NCBI GenBank assembly: GCA_023055425.1
Contig: JALGPY010000003.1
Coordinates: forward strand, 66,820,991 to 66,884,990
Direction: 5' to 3'
Source of the DNA: Linanthus parryae
Taxonomy: Eukaryota > Streptophyta > Magnoliopsida > Ericales > Polemoniaceae
Length of the DNA: 64,000 nucleotides
In this document: positions 34,468 to 45,247 of the stretch, in pieces
How the letters are laid out: every line of letters starts with the position of its first letter
How positions within the stretch are numbered: position 1 is the first letter of the stretch
The notes under the pieces: model-generated
What the model was told of the DNA's origin: nothing
The model's input: the letters and a program-made list of their open reading frames with translations, nothing else
Databases searched by the model: none
Translations under genes and position numbers: made by a program

Positions 34468-36687
34468 CTAGAGCCAATCTGGCGCATCTCGTATGCCCAT
34501 ACTCCTAGTGTGCCCTTCATGCTTCCACTGCGTGAGAGGCTTCGTAAGCGGGTCTGACAGATTATCATCTGTAGGAATCTTGCATATCCGAACGTCTCCT
34601 CTATCGATAATATCTCGAATCAGATGAAACTTCATGAGCACGTGCTTGGACTTCTGGTGCGATCTGGGTTCCTTTGATTGCGCGATCGCCCCAGTGTTGT
34701 CACAGAACAACTCCACTGGATCCGCAATACTAGGGACCACACCAAGTTCAGAAACAAACTTTCTGATCCAAACAGCCTCCTTTGTTGTGCCGTTTGCAGC
34801 AATGTACTCAGCCTCTGTTGTAGAATCAGCTACCGCCTCTTGCTTGGAACTCTTCCAGCTCACCGCTGCTCCATTCAGGCAAAACACATATCCCGATTGT
34901 GATCTAAAGTCATCTCTGTCGGTTTGGAAGCTTGCATCAGTGTAACCCCTTACACGCAACTTTTCCTTACCGCCAAATATCAAGAAAGCATCCTTAGTTC
35001 TTCTCAAGTACTTTAGGATGTTCTTGACTGCAATCCAGTGACTCTCACCCGGATTGGATTGGTATCTGCTTGTCATACTCAAGGCATATGACACATCTGG
35101 TCTAGTACATAACATGGCGTACATGATGGATCCTATGGCCGAGGCATAGGGAATCCTACTCATGCGTTCCTTCTCAATCTCATTGGAAGGACAACCACTC
35201 TTCGAAAGAGTGATTCCATGTGACATGGGCAAGAATCCCTTCTTGGAATCTTGCATGTTGAACCGTTTCAACACCTTGTCAATATATGTACTTTGACTTA
35301 GGCCTAGCAACCTTTTAGATCTATCTCTATAGATCTTTATACCGAGTATATAGGATGCTTCCCCTAAGTCCTTCATTGAGAAACACTTTCCTAGCCAATC
35401 TTTCACAGATTGCAGCATGGGAATGTCGTTTCCAATGAGTAGTATGTCATCCACATACAAGACCAGAAAAGCTACAGAGCTCCCACTAACCTTCTTGTAG
35501 ACACAAGACTCATCTTCGTTTCTGATGAAGCCAAACTCTTTGACCACTTCATCAAAACGTCGATTCCAACTCCTAGAAGCTTGCTTCAATCCATAAATGG
35601 ATCGTTGCAGCTTACAGACTTTGTTGGCTTGCTTTGGATCTTCAAAACCCTCTGGCTGTATCATATACACATCCTCGAGGAGATTCCCATAAAGGAATGC
35701 TGTTTTGACATCCATCTGCCAAATCTCATAGTCGTGGTATGCTGCAATTGCAAGTAGGATTCGGATGGATTTGGTCATAGCGACTGGTGAAAAGGTTTCA
35801 TCATAGTCAATACCATGAATATGTCTGAATCCTTTGGCCACCAATCGGCCCTTATAGGTAATCACATTACCATCCATGTCGATCTTCTTCTTGAAGACCC
35901 ACTTGCACCCTATGGGCCGCGCCCCATCGGGTGGTTCCACCAAAGTCCATACTTTGTTGGTATACATGGATTCCATCTCGGATCTCATGGCTTCCAGCCA
36001 CTTCTGAGAGTCTGGGCCACTCATGGCCTCCTCATAGGTAGTAGGCTCATCATCTATGAGCATCGTGTCACCGGAATCGGTTACGAGAAGTCCATACCTC
36101 TCGGGTTCCTGGCGCACTCTACTAGATCTACGAAGCTCTTGTGTTACCTGAACAGGTTGCTCCACAACTGCTTGTGGTTCCTGTTCATGTTCCATAATCG
36201 GTTCAGTGATTTGTGGTTCTTGAACTTCTTCAAGTTCTACATTCCTCCCACTTGCTTCTTTAGAGACAAACTCTCTTTCTAGAAACACGCCGGTCCGAGC
36301 AACAAACACTTTGTTCTCGGTTGGATTGTAGAAGTAGTATCCCTTAGTTTCCTTAGGGTACCCCACAAATTTACACTTATCCGATTTAGGCCCTAGCTTG
36401 TCTGATTGTAAACGTTTTACATAGACATCGCAGACCCAAATCCTCATGAACGACAGTGTGGGACGCCTCCCATTCCACATCTCATATGGTGTTTTCATGA
36501 CTGATTTGGATGGAACACGGTTAATGGTGAAAGCTGCACTTAATAGAGCGTAGCCCCAAATGATAATGGAAGATCGGTTTGACACATCATAGATCGAACC
36601 ATATCCAATAGGGTTCGATTCCTCCTCTCGGACACGCCATTCCATTGTGGCGTTCCGGGTGGAGTGAGTTGGGACACGATCCCACAC
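34468..36687 (-). pseudogene. Element B integrase end, reverse transcriptase and RNase H
   Basis: 739 codons open. The first 40 or so residues are out of frame with pol; real pol sequence starts near residue 43 (WGYALLSAAFTINRVP, the integrase C-terminal part), entered through a one-base deletion near 36562. The linker holds LGPKSDKCKFVGYP (about 98-111). RT has its first Asp at about 326 (QMDVKTAF), YVDD at 411-414 and SIYGLKQASRSW at about 363. RNase H has GYTDASF (Asp 584), TEAEYIA (about 624-630) and CDNTGAIA (Asp 663), and the frame closes soon after LSDPLTKPLTQW. RT, RNase H and the end of integrase all look intact. The RT domain would copy the element RNA into DNA in the virus-like particle if it could be made. 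Confidence 0.93.
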
Positions 36688-37763
36688 TCTCTAAGATAGT
36701 CGTCAAACTTTTGGCTTAAGTATTCTCCTCCACGATCTGATCGTAGAGCCTTTATACTTTTGCCAAGTTGCTTCTCTACTTCATTCTTGAATTCTTTGAA
36801 CACTTCAAAGGATTCAGATTTTGCCCTCATAAGATACACAAATCCATATCTACTGTAATCATCAGTAAATGTAATGAAGTAGACATAACCACCCCTGGCA
36901 GGCGTGGCAAATGACCCACACACATCGGTATGTATGAGCGCCAATTGCTCACTAGTCCTCTCACCTTTCTTATTGAAAGGGGACTTTGTCATTTTTCCCA
37001 ATAAACAAGCTTCACATGTCTCATATGATTCAAAATCAAATGAGTCTAGTAATCCATCCTTATGGAGTCTAGATACACGTTTCTCATTTATATGGCCTAA
37101 ACGACAATGCCATAAATAAGCAGGATTTAAATCATTTATTTTAATCCGCTTGGTATTAATGTTGTAGACAGGATTGCTTAGATCAAGGACATAAAGTCCA
37201 TTAAATAATTGCGCACTAAAATAGTGAATATTATTTAAATAAAATGAACAACAATTGTTCTTTATTGAAATAATAAAACCATCCTTGTCCAAACAAGAAA
37301 TAGAAATAATGTTTCTGCTCATAGCAGGCACAAAATAGCAATTATTTAATTCTAAAACTAATCTTGAAGGCAGAGATAGCTCGCACACGCCTATGGCCAA
37401 CGCAGCAACCTTTGCTCCATTCCCAACGCGTAGATCTACCTCTCCTTTAGCCAATCTTCTACTTCTCTTTAGATCCTGCATATTTCGACAAATATGAGAT
37501 CCACATCCAGTATCTAATACCCATGATGTAGAGACATTTAAATTGACATCCACAACAAAAATACCTGGTGGTGGTGGAATCACTATTCCAAGCCTCTTGT
37601 CCTCCAGATATTTTGGGCAGTTCCTCCTCCAGTGTCCAGGCTGACTGCAATAGTGACACTCACCTTTAGTCACGGCCTTAGCAATGCCACCAATAGGCTT
37701 AAGGGCAGGTTCCTTGGACTTGGCAACTGACTTGCCTTTGCCCTTGGAGGAAGAGGCAAACAT
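36540..37763 (-). pseudogene. Element B zinc knuckle, protease and integrase
   Basis: 407 codons. Zinc knuckle CHYCSQPGHWRRNC at 36-49. Aspartic protease active site WVLDTGCGSH at about 81-90. The integrase HHCC finger runs from WHCRLGH at 218-224 to CEAC at 250-253. The DD(35)E core is at Asp280 (HTDVCG), Asp343 (RSDRGGEY) and Glu379 (SERRNRT). All catalytic residues are present. The frame is lost at the 3' end, where one base is missing in the SFWGYA region (about 36562), and pol continues in the next frame. At the start it overlaps the gag frame by about 65 bp; a one-base shift near 37765 separates them. The protease would cut the polyprotein and integrase would insert the DNA copy. Confidence 0.93.
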
Positions 37764-38412
37764 TTTGCCCTTTCGGTACCATCATTATGGCCTTGCCCTT
37801 ACCATTGTTGATGCTCTGTTCAGCCGTCCTCAACATGTTGAGTAGATCTGGCAGTGGTTTAACGATCTCGTTCATGTTATAGTTCATAATGAACTGTCCA
37901 TAACTCTCGGGCAACGATTGCAACACGAGATCGGTTGCCAACTCTTGGCCGACCGGGAACCCCAGTCGGGCGAGATTCTGCAAGTACCCGATCATTCGGA
38001 GTACATGGGGTCCCACCGGGTTCCCTTCTGCCAGATGACATTTGAACAGTGCCTTTGAGACCTCATACCTCTCTACCCTCGCCTGCTCTTGGAAGAGCTG
38101 CTTTAGATGTTCGATCATATCGACAGCATTCATGTTTTCGTGTTGCTTCTGAAGCTCAGAAGTCATGGTGCAAAGCATAAGGCAGGCTGCATCATTAGCG
38201 TCATCAACACGCTTTTGATACGCCTTTAAGGCAGCAGGTGTTTGGTTCTCTGGACCTTCTGGAACATGCTCCTCTATTGCGTACAGTTTCTTCTCTTGCT
38301 TGAGAACAATTCTCAAGTTTCTGTACCAATCAAGAAAGTTGGTTCCAGAGAGCTTGTCCTTCTCAAGGACAGATCGTAGGGAATGTTGTGAACTCGATGA
38401 GTTGTTTGCCAT
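37699..38412 (-). pseudogene. Element B gag, N-terminal part
   Basis: 237 codons from ATG at 38412, which has a Ser-rich opening (ANNSSSSQHSLRSVLEKDKL) typical of Angela gag. Gag core segments FLDWYRNLRIVL, ACLMLCTMTSELQKQ and EQARVERYEVSKALF are all present. The frame is right until about residue 215 (GKGKAIMMVPKGQ); the last 20 or so residues are out of frame after the one-base shift, and the true continuation is the frame at 37763. In an intact element gag and pol would be one ORF. Confidence 0.92.
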
Positions 38413-40080
38413 TTAGAATTCTACAAAAAGGAAAATACGCAAGTTTTAGTATTTGTGATTTTTTTTTTGACTATATTTAATAATTGCTAGTTTATTAAAT
38501 ATAGCTCCCACTATTTTTCTACGGATTAATAACCCTCAAGATATTAATGCGGAAAATATCTTTATATTTTCTAGTGGGCCAAGATCCATCTTTCATCTCC
38601 TTATGAGCTTGCTTTGGCAAGTCACCCATAATTTGACTACTTTAGGTAGGAACAATTCCAATTGCATCCCATATGCAACTCTTGGTTCAATCGGGCAAAT
38701 AACTCCTTATTTATCCATCCTTATGGATAATCCCAATTGATTGCCTCTAGGTTTCTTAATCAAATTAATAGCCTAGTTGTGTTCAACCTCTTATCTAAAC
38801 AATTGCACATTGTTACGTGCCATCGCATTCCATCATTATGAACCAAGTCGCCATGCTTTGGCACGCACGGACTTGATAAATAATGATGATAATGAGTGTT
38901 TAAATAACCAGAAGGCAAGAACACAATATTTTAATTTTGAGGGATTTTAAATTCAATTTTAATTCTTTTGTTGATCAACATCAACTAATCTATCTATTTG
39001 AGTTTGGGCACAACTCCAAATAATAGATCCGGGTTGTCTAATTATCTTATTATCCTAATTGCATGCATCATCCATACACCAACCACACAAATAATAAGAC
39101 AATAAATAAACAACCACAAAACAGAAATTAAACGTGATGTGGATATGGCCTTTTTCTAGACTAAGATAATTCCAAGCCAATGGAATTATCTATGAACCAT
39201 AAACAAACACATCTCCATGCGTCTTGATCTTTTGGTCCATCCATCATAGTCTTGTGGAATGCTCCATGCTCCATGCTCCATCTTTTGTGGCTTCTTTGGC
39301 TTTGGGCTTCTTTTTCTCCAATCTTGGCTAACAATCTACTTTATCTAGCACTAGCTAACTTCTATACTAAATAAAATAAATCTCACAAGTTGAGAAAATA
39401 TTGGCACGCAGGCCATAAAACCCTAATTAATTATTACAATTAATTGATCAGCTCGCAGGCCGTAAAATCAAACCACAAAATTAAACATCCACATCAAACC
39501 ACATCCTAAGGCCATATCCAATCACCATGCGATTTGCACATAAACAGTTAAAATCCAATTTTAACGCGCTTGGTCAATTTTAATTGATTTTAGGATTTCT
39601 AGGGTTAAAATGGTCCATGGGCCCAACAATCAAATTGCCCGGGCCCAACAAAGCGAACCACAAGGCCCTAGGGCCGGCCCGGCCCAAAACCCACAAGGCT
39701 AGGCCCGCGGGTTAGGGCCGCCCGGCCCCTAGGGCGGCCAATCTTGGGCGGCAAGCAAGGGGGGCGGTCCCTAGGGGGGCCGAACCTCCTTGAGGGAGTT
39801 GTTTCCAAAACAACTCCCTTGCTTGGTGCCCAAGTTTGGTTGTTTCCTTGTTTTGGGAGAACTCCTTCTTTCCCAAGGATGCCCAAATCCTAGATCTAAG
39901 ATCATAAAATTTCTCAAACTCACCAATTCATGCATCCAATGCAAAAATTGGATCTTGTTATGATTAATTGTTGACAAATTGCATCCCATGCTTGATTTGT
40001 CTTGTTTTACGCGATAAACTATCAAATTAAGGTGTAAAACAACTAAAACGTAACACATAAACCACGTTTATGCTCTACGA
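38413..40080 (-). other. Element B untranslated leader
   Basis: 1.7 kb between primer site and gag. It contains the same GC-rich island as element C (here about 39650-39790) and a block near 38500-38720 shared with C 15090-15310. No gene; the short frames in it come from GC bias. Confidence 0.8.
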
Positions 40081-40098
40081 CCTGTGGCTCTGATACCA
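40081..40098 (-). other. Element B primer-binding site (tRNA-iMet)
   Basis: In sense, TGGTATCAGAGCCACAGG, one base after the 5' LTR. It is identical to that of element C. Confidence 0.93.
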
Positions 40099-40099
40099 C

Positions 40100-41532
40100 T
40101 GTAGGATTTTGATTCATGGATCGCACAACGGAAGCATAATCAAACATAAAACCATGCAAAACCCTCCAAGGATCACAAGTCAAGAGACATAACGATGGTA
40201 AAGGTTAGAAATCATAAACACACCTTTGGGTTCTCCTTGATGACTTCAAACGCGAATAATGTCACGTTGTCTATAGTTGATCCACGCCTAGAGTTGATCC
40301 TAGATCTCCTAAATCCTTTGGTGCTAGCCCGGAAGAGGAAGAGGAAGAAGAAATCACGCAAAACGAGACCCAAAGGAGGGTCTCGGCCTCCTTTGGCCGA
40401 CGGGGACGGGGCGGCGGCAAGGGGGCGGACGGGCCTCCTTGTTGCTTGCTCTCTCTCCTTTTGTTCTCTCCCACTCTTGTTATGTTCACTTAATGAGCAT
40501 AAGTTATGTGGGAAGTAAGGAAGGAAGGTCCTTTATATAGTCCAACAACTCCTTGTTAACTACCTAAAGGACTTATTCTAGTCCAACTAGAATTCAATTT
40601 AGTCCCTTCCTTGCAAATTAGTCCCTACTAAGTTTCCAAGGGTTTGCAAAGTGATCCTTCTAATTAATTAATCAAATTAATTAATTCTCAAATCTAGTTC
40701 AACTCTATATGGCGTGTGACCCCATAGGTTCTATCTAGTTGGTAGCAACTATTTGCTAATATGGAGCGGTCTCTAGCAAAACATCCATTCTAGCCAACTA
40801 ATAGAATAGTCATCTTGACAACCTTTGTACAAGTAATTGTCTCATCCCTTTGTCTCTATATCCGGATTGGACACGAGACATGCAAGTCACACTCGTATAT
40901 CCAATCCATAGTTTCTCGATCCATGGGAATAGCCTTATTCGTGCAAATAACATCAATATCCAATATTGATTTATTTGAGTCTGGCCAGACATTCTATAAG
41001 CACTATCCCTCGAGTGGCCTAGGATATTTACTCCCGTTATGTGGGAGGGACAAATCCCCTCTACGTCCACTACGATCTCTAAGCTTGCTTCTTATTGTAT
41101 CTAGTACACGCCTTTATAACTACCCAGTTACGGTGTAGCGTTTAACGCTACCAAGATCACAATAATCCACAACTAGAATATCTAGTGACTTCAAGTCTAA
41201 GGATGACAATACCATTGCACCGCGAGACGCGCTTGTGACTCAACATAACGTGTATGTAGCCTTCTCGGAGATGGGTCAATCCAGTGCAACATTCCGTAAT
41301 GCACACCTATGTGTTGGATCGTGATATCTCCATATCAATCCAACCCCATACTAGTCTATAGATGATTGTCCCATTTAATCATTATACTTGACTAGGGATA
41401 TTTAAGATAAACAACACAATTGTAAATCTAAGGACTTCATTATATTAAATATCCAATAAATAATAAATGAATTTTCTAGCCATACACAAATTCATACTAA
41501 ACTATATTGCCTCTAGGGCATCTATTCCAACA
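40100..41532 (-). repeat. Element B 5' LTR
   Basis: The sense start is TGTTGGAATAG at 41532 and the sense end is CCTACA at 40100. The sense TATA box is near 40531-40540. It is about 98% identical to the 3' LTR. Confidence 0.95.
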
Positions 41533-41537
41533 TTTTC

Positions 41538-42000
41538 CCGTGACTGCACTGAGCCTAAGGTATTCCTTAATCTGAAATATGAATACTTTTTTACTAGTCA
41601 AGTTTTCGTAGCTCACTCTCATCATTTGTGGTTTGTAGACTCAGGAGCAAGCAACCACCTAGCGTGTGATTGGAATGAATACATGGATTACCGACGAGTG
41701 CCAGCAGGCACTGAAGGGTGTACATGTGGAACGACACTTTCGTTGATGTGCTAGGACGTGGCACGTATCAGCTAAACTTGCGATTTGGAATCACTTACTA
41801 TTCATGAAGTTTTATATGCACCTGGCGCACGAAAGAACTTTACTTATGTTTCTAAGCTTTTAGACACGGATTATAGACTTGTTCTTTTAGGGTAGAGTTG
41901 CTTAACTGTTTTATGGCGCTACTTTTGGATTTGGTTATATTTCGGATGGTTTGTTTAATCTAGACATGTGTTACACATGTCGGGCACGTGAAATGATTTG
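41538..42000 (+). pseudogene. Copia element A(+) gag end, protease and integrase start
   Basis: This resumes after element B with RDC, the end of the zinc knuckle. The frame then stays open to 41754 and includes HHLWFVDSGASNHLACDW, the aspartic protease site (DSG). After a frameshift come VLYAPGARKN and VSKLLDTDYR (about 41808-41880) and GFGYISDGLFNLD (about 41928-41965), the protease-integrase linker of copia. Downstream the integrase zinc finger is not recognisable. Confidence 0.75.
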
Positions 42001-42628
42001 TCCCTTCCTCCCTTACATGGTTTTCAGGTTTCACTTTGACTCATGGCGGAGTAATTGGTCGCTTCTTTCGATAAATAGGGTTCATTGCTTTGCGACTACG
42101 CGATCCCTACAGGGATTTGACTCACCCTATTGTTTTACAGGATTCAGAACGGGTGATTTTGAGACAGTAGGAAGACAATATGTATGTATTTATTATTTAA
42201 ATCATAATTTTGGTCATGATATAAAGTATAAATGTTCTAAATTGAGAGTCACGTACAACTCTATCAAATTTTGTGAAATGAATTGAATCGGTGTTTACTG
42301 AAATATGATATTGTATTGGGTACCCGCGCTGATGGATGGCAGACGAGTCTTTCTTTTGGTACATAAGGTGAGCCACAAATGGTGCCGATTTGATTGTCGT
42401 GCTGATTTAAATTTGTCACTATTTCCTAAAAAGATCAATAGATTTTGGGTTGTTACAACTCTAGTTTCACTGGAATCAACCTGTAGCATGGTTATAGAGA
42501 GTCCAATAGAGACTCACCTTCTAGCTCAAAGGACCCATAATTCTACTGATACATCTTCTATTAGAATAAATGCATGGTTTGGTTTCTCCTTTCCTCTACC
42601 TATAAGAGTTCATACCATTCCTACTTAT
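42001..42628 (+). other. Tail of A(+), no recognisable coding sequence
   Basis: It should hold integrase, RT and RNase H (about 3 kb in an intact element) but is only about 0.6 kb long and has no copia motif that I can see. Most of pol has been deleted or replaced. Two frames of about 110 and 158 codons (41951-42286, 42305-42781) do not resemble known proteins; the second runs into the Ale LTR. Confidence 0.4.
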
Positions 42629-43067
42629 TGTAATGGGATTTTAATTCCAATTGATATGTATATATACATTTGTATATATTATACTATGCAGATCAAGGCC
42701 TATCCACTGGACCTTATCATTGGGCCCTCACAAGCTTCAAGCCCAAAGACTAGTGCCATCTCAGCTCTAGCCCAAGGATGAAACTACAATGAAGACCAAA
42801 TAAGTCACTCTCGCTGATATTCACTTCAACTAGAAGGTTCAATGTGCAATAATATATTTTAGATCTTAATAAAATTTGTTGGATCAAATTTTAAATGATC
42901 CAACAGCTCACCTCATGATTGTATTTTCTTTTATATCACCGATGAACATCATAGTTGAGTAATCGAGAATACATAGCTTCTCTTCATCTTTGATCTTCGA
43001 TCCACTTCTCTGTACTATGTTCTTAATGTTTTTGTTGATTGATTTCAAACCCTAGTGGTTTCTCACA
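42629..43067 (+). repeat. Candidate 5' LTR of Ale element G
   Basis: It starts TGTAATGGGATTTTAATTCC and ends TTTCTCACA, followed by TGGTTCGCAACCAT, which looks like a decayed iMet primer site (TGGTATCAGAGC in others). An alternative start is TGTTGGATCA at 42877, where a 10-bp inverted repeat (42877-42886 with 42896-42905) flanks nine bases. The 3' LTR is outside the window, so the boundary cannot be confirmed. Confidence 0.45.
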
Positions 43068-43079
43068 TGGTTCGCAACC

Positions 43080-43900
43080 ATCAAGACTCCAAACACCTCT
43101 TCAACTTTGGCCTCAACTCCGGCCAACGCCATTGTTACCGATGTTAAACCTTCGCCTAATCCTCTGTACTTACTATCAAACATTCACAACCTTGTTCCAA
43201 TTAAACTAGATGGGATAAACTACGTGATTTGGAAATACCAAATATCTTCCCTCCTTCGGACACAAAACTTGTTCGGATTGTTTGACAACACATATCCAAA
43301 GCCTTCTGAATTCTTGAAGGAACAAGATGGTACCAGTTCTGGTACTGTGAACCTATAATTTCAAGCTTGGATATAGAGAGATCAAGCACATGTGACGATT
43401 ACGAATGCTTCTTTGAGTCCCGAAGAACTTAAACACATCATCAGTCAGACCTCTTCTCACGCAGTCTGGTTAATTATGGGAAAGAGGTACGCATCTCTCA
43501 CACGGTCCAATATTATGCAATTGAAATCAGATTTGCAGACTGATATAAAAAATTCTGACACCATTGATGCCTATATGATCAAATTGAAAGGGATTCATGA
43601 TAAATAATGGTTGTTATGGTCCATATAGACGATGAGGATATGTGGTTATTTTCTCTTAATGGACTTCATGATGGATATAATGCATTTAGATCATCTATAC
43701 GGATTAAATCTGAACACATCTCCTTTGATGACCTTCATGTACTGTTAAAAAGAGAGGTACAAATGCATGATTCGCAAAAAATATCCTCTCAAAACCCTAT
43801 TTTTCTTTTAATACTATCACCACTAACCCCATTCCAACCGTAGAGGCCGCGGTGGAAGAGGCAGGGGTCATTACAGTGGTTCTAATCGGGGTGATCATGG
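43080..43900 (+). pseudogene. Gag of Ale element G, first part
   Basis: Recognisable blocks in three frames are LVPIKLDGINYVIWKYQI (about 43190-43245), SLSPEELKHIISQTSSHAVW followed by SLTRSNIMQLKSDLQT (about 43400-43550), and DDEDMWLFSLNGLHDGYNAF followed by FDDLHVLLKREVQ (about 43630-43770). Stops and frameshifts separate them, and no ATG opens the frame. The Gly/Arg-rich tail (RGRGGRGRGHYS-like) is cut by element D at 43905. Confidence 0.75.
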
Positions 43901-43905
43901 TGGTG

Positions 43906-45197
43906 TGTAAGTTCACAATTTTCATGGACTTGAAATACTCCTTGAACCAGCTTTCAAAGACTTGAATCAGGTTTCACAGGAGAGCTATTTCAAGACCTTT
44001 AACTAGGATTCAAAGCCTTGAAACTGTCTAACCTGTATGCATGTTCTATGGGGTAGTTTTTCTCAACTCTTCTGATCTGATTTTATCTCTATCACCCCTG
44101 TGCTTGATGTGTTATCATTTGATGATGAAAGACAAAATGTTCAGATATATCTAACTTGTTCTAATCCATCAGTTTGACTTAGCTTTGCAAGGAAATTTTA
44201 TTTCCTAAATATGCAGGATTGGTTTCCTAATCTGGCTTTTGCAGGAAAAGAAATAATAAGAGATGATGATTTTGTGATTAATCAAAGACTTATGAAAGCT
44301 TATCATATTGTTTAATGACAAGATCACAACAATATCTCTGAATATTGTGATCAACTATCCGTTGGAGAAGGCTGTTAAGAGAGTGAAAGTTTGGTGCCTA
44401 CAAAATAGGAAGTTGTTGCTGAAAATTTGGGAAGATTTGCAGAGCTTAAAATAGTATAAATGGAGCTAATTTTGAAGCAAGAATAGAGGACATTCAACGG
44501 GAAAAGAGAGAGAGACATGTTTCTAGATTGACAAGAATCAAAGAAGTTCATTATTCTCACAATCCATCTCATTGAAGATCACTACACTCTTCACTGCAGC
44601 TCTACTCTTTAGTGTTCTTCTATATTGTGCTTTATTTGTAGATCATTCTTGTAATACTTCTTCATTTCATTCTCAAGAAATTTTCAAGGTTAAAAATATA
44701 TAATTCTTAGTTAATCAATTAGCTAGAGCAGGAACTAGATAGGTTAGAGAGAACCACAAGCTGTAACAGAGTAAGGCAATTTTCTAGGCTTGATATCTAG
44801 GGCTTATCTTTTGATTAATAAGAATTGAGTTGAAAATCCTGCAGGGAAAAGGTCCCTGAGATAGAGACGTAGGTCCAAGTGGACTGAACTCTATAAATCA
44901 CTTGTCTCTTGCATATACAGTTCATTTACATTCATAGTTTTTACAGCATTCAAACCAGTCTGTTTTCAAGGGTTTGAAATTCTTTTCAAGGCCTTGAAAA
45001 AGACTTGTCTGTTTTATTTCAAACTTTATTTCACTTGAAATGCTTGAAACTGTTTTAAAGGTCTTAACTTCTCTGCTCTTCATAGAATTTCTTCTCCTCC
45101 ACCACGTTTTGCAAAAAGTTGGCATACTCTATTCAACCCCCCCCCCCCCCCTTCTAGAGTATATGTGCTGCATATCTATCTGCATACTCCTCTTTCA
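43906..45197 (+). repeat. Element D 5' LTR
   Basis: It starts TGTAAGTTCAC and ends CTCTTTCA before the primer site. It has several TTCAAGNCCTTGAA-type palindromes, a long C run at about 45139-45152, and about 90% or better identity with the 3' LTR by eye, with several indels. Confidence 0.9.
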
Positions 45198-45199
45198 AT

Positions 45200-45211
45200 T
45201 GGTATCAGAGC
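45200..45211 (+). other. Element D primer-binding site (tRNA-iMet)
   Basis: TGGTATCAGAGC, two bases after the LTR end. Confidence 0.9.
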
Positions 45212-45247
45212 TTGTTTCACTGTATAACATTTAACCATCTAGTGATC

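Larger units (their letters stand above)
33021..41532 (-). mobile_element. Angela-lineage copia element B, nearly full length
   Basis: 8512 bp on the minus strand, with 1433-bp LTRs at both ends, exact target duplications ttttc (33016-33020 and 41533-41537), an iMet primer site, a polypurine tract and a recognisable gag-protease-integrase-RT-RNase H polyprotein. The sense LTR starts TGTTGGAATAGATGCCCTAG, as in the Angela/BARE group. The two LTRs differ at about 26 positions by eye (about 2%). All catalytic motifs that I can see are present, but at least two single-base frameshifts break the polyprotein. It is related to C (same lineage) and closer to E. Confidence 0.95.
25680..42628 (+). mobile_element. 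Copia element A(+), Tork-like, interrupted twice
   Basis: This is the plus-strand copy of family A. Its parts are an LTR at about 25680-25847 and 30236-30513, the primer site at 30515, a long leader to 32191, gag from 32192 and protease near 41600. It is interrupted by element F inside the LTR and by element B inside the gag zinc knuckle. Past about 42000 the integrase and everything downstream is unrecognisable or deleted, and no 3' LTR is found before the Ale LTR at about 42629. The left boundary is an estimate. The gag and protease style (WFVDSGASNHLA) fits a Tork-like lineage, but I cannot fix the lineage. Confidence 0.65.
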
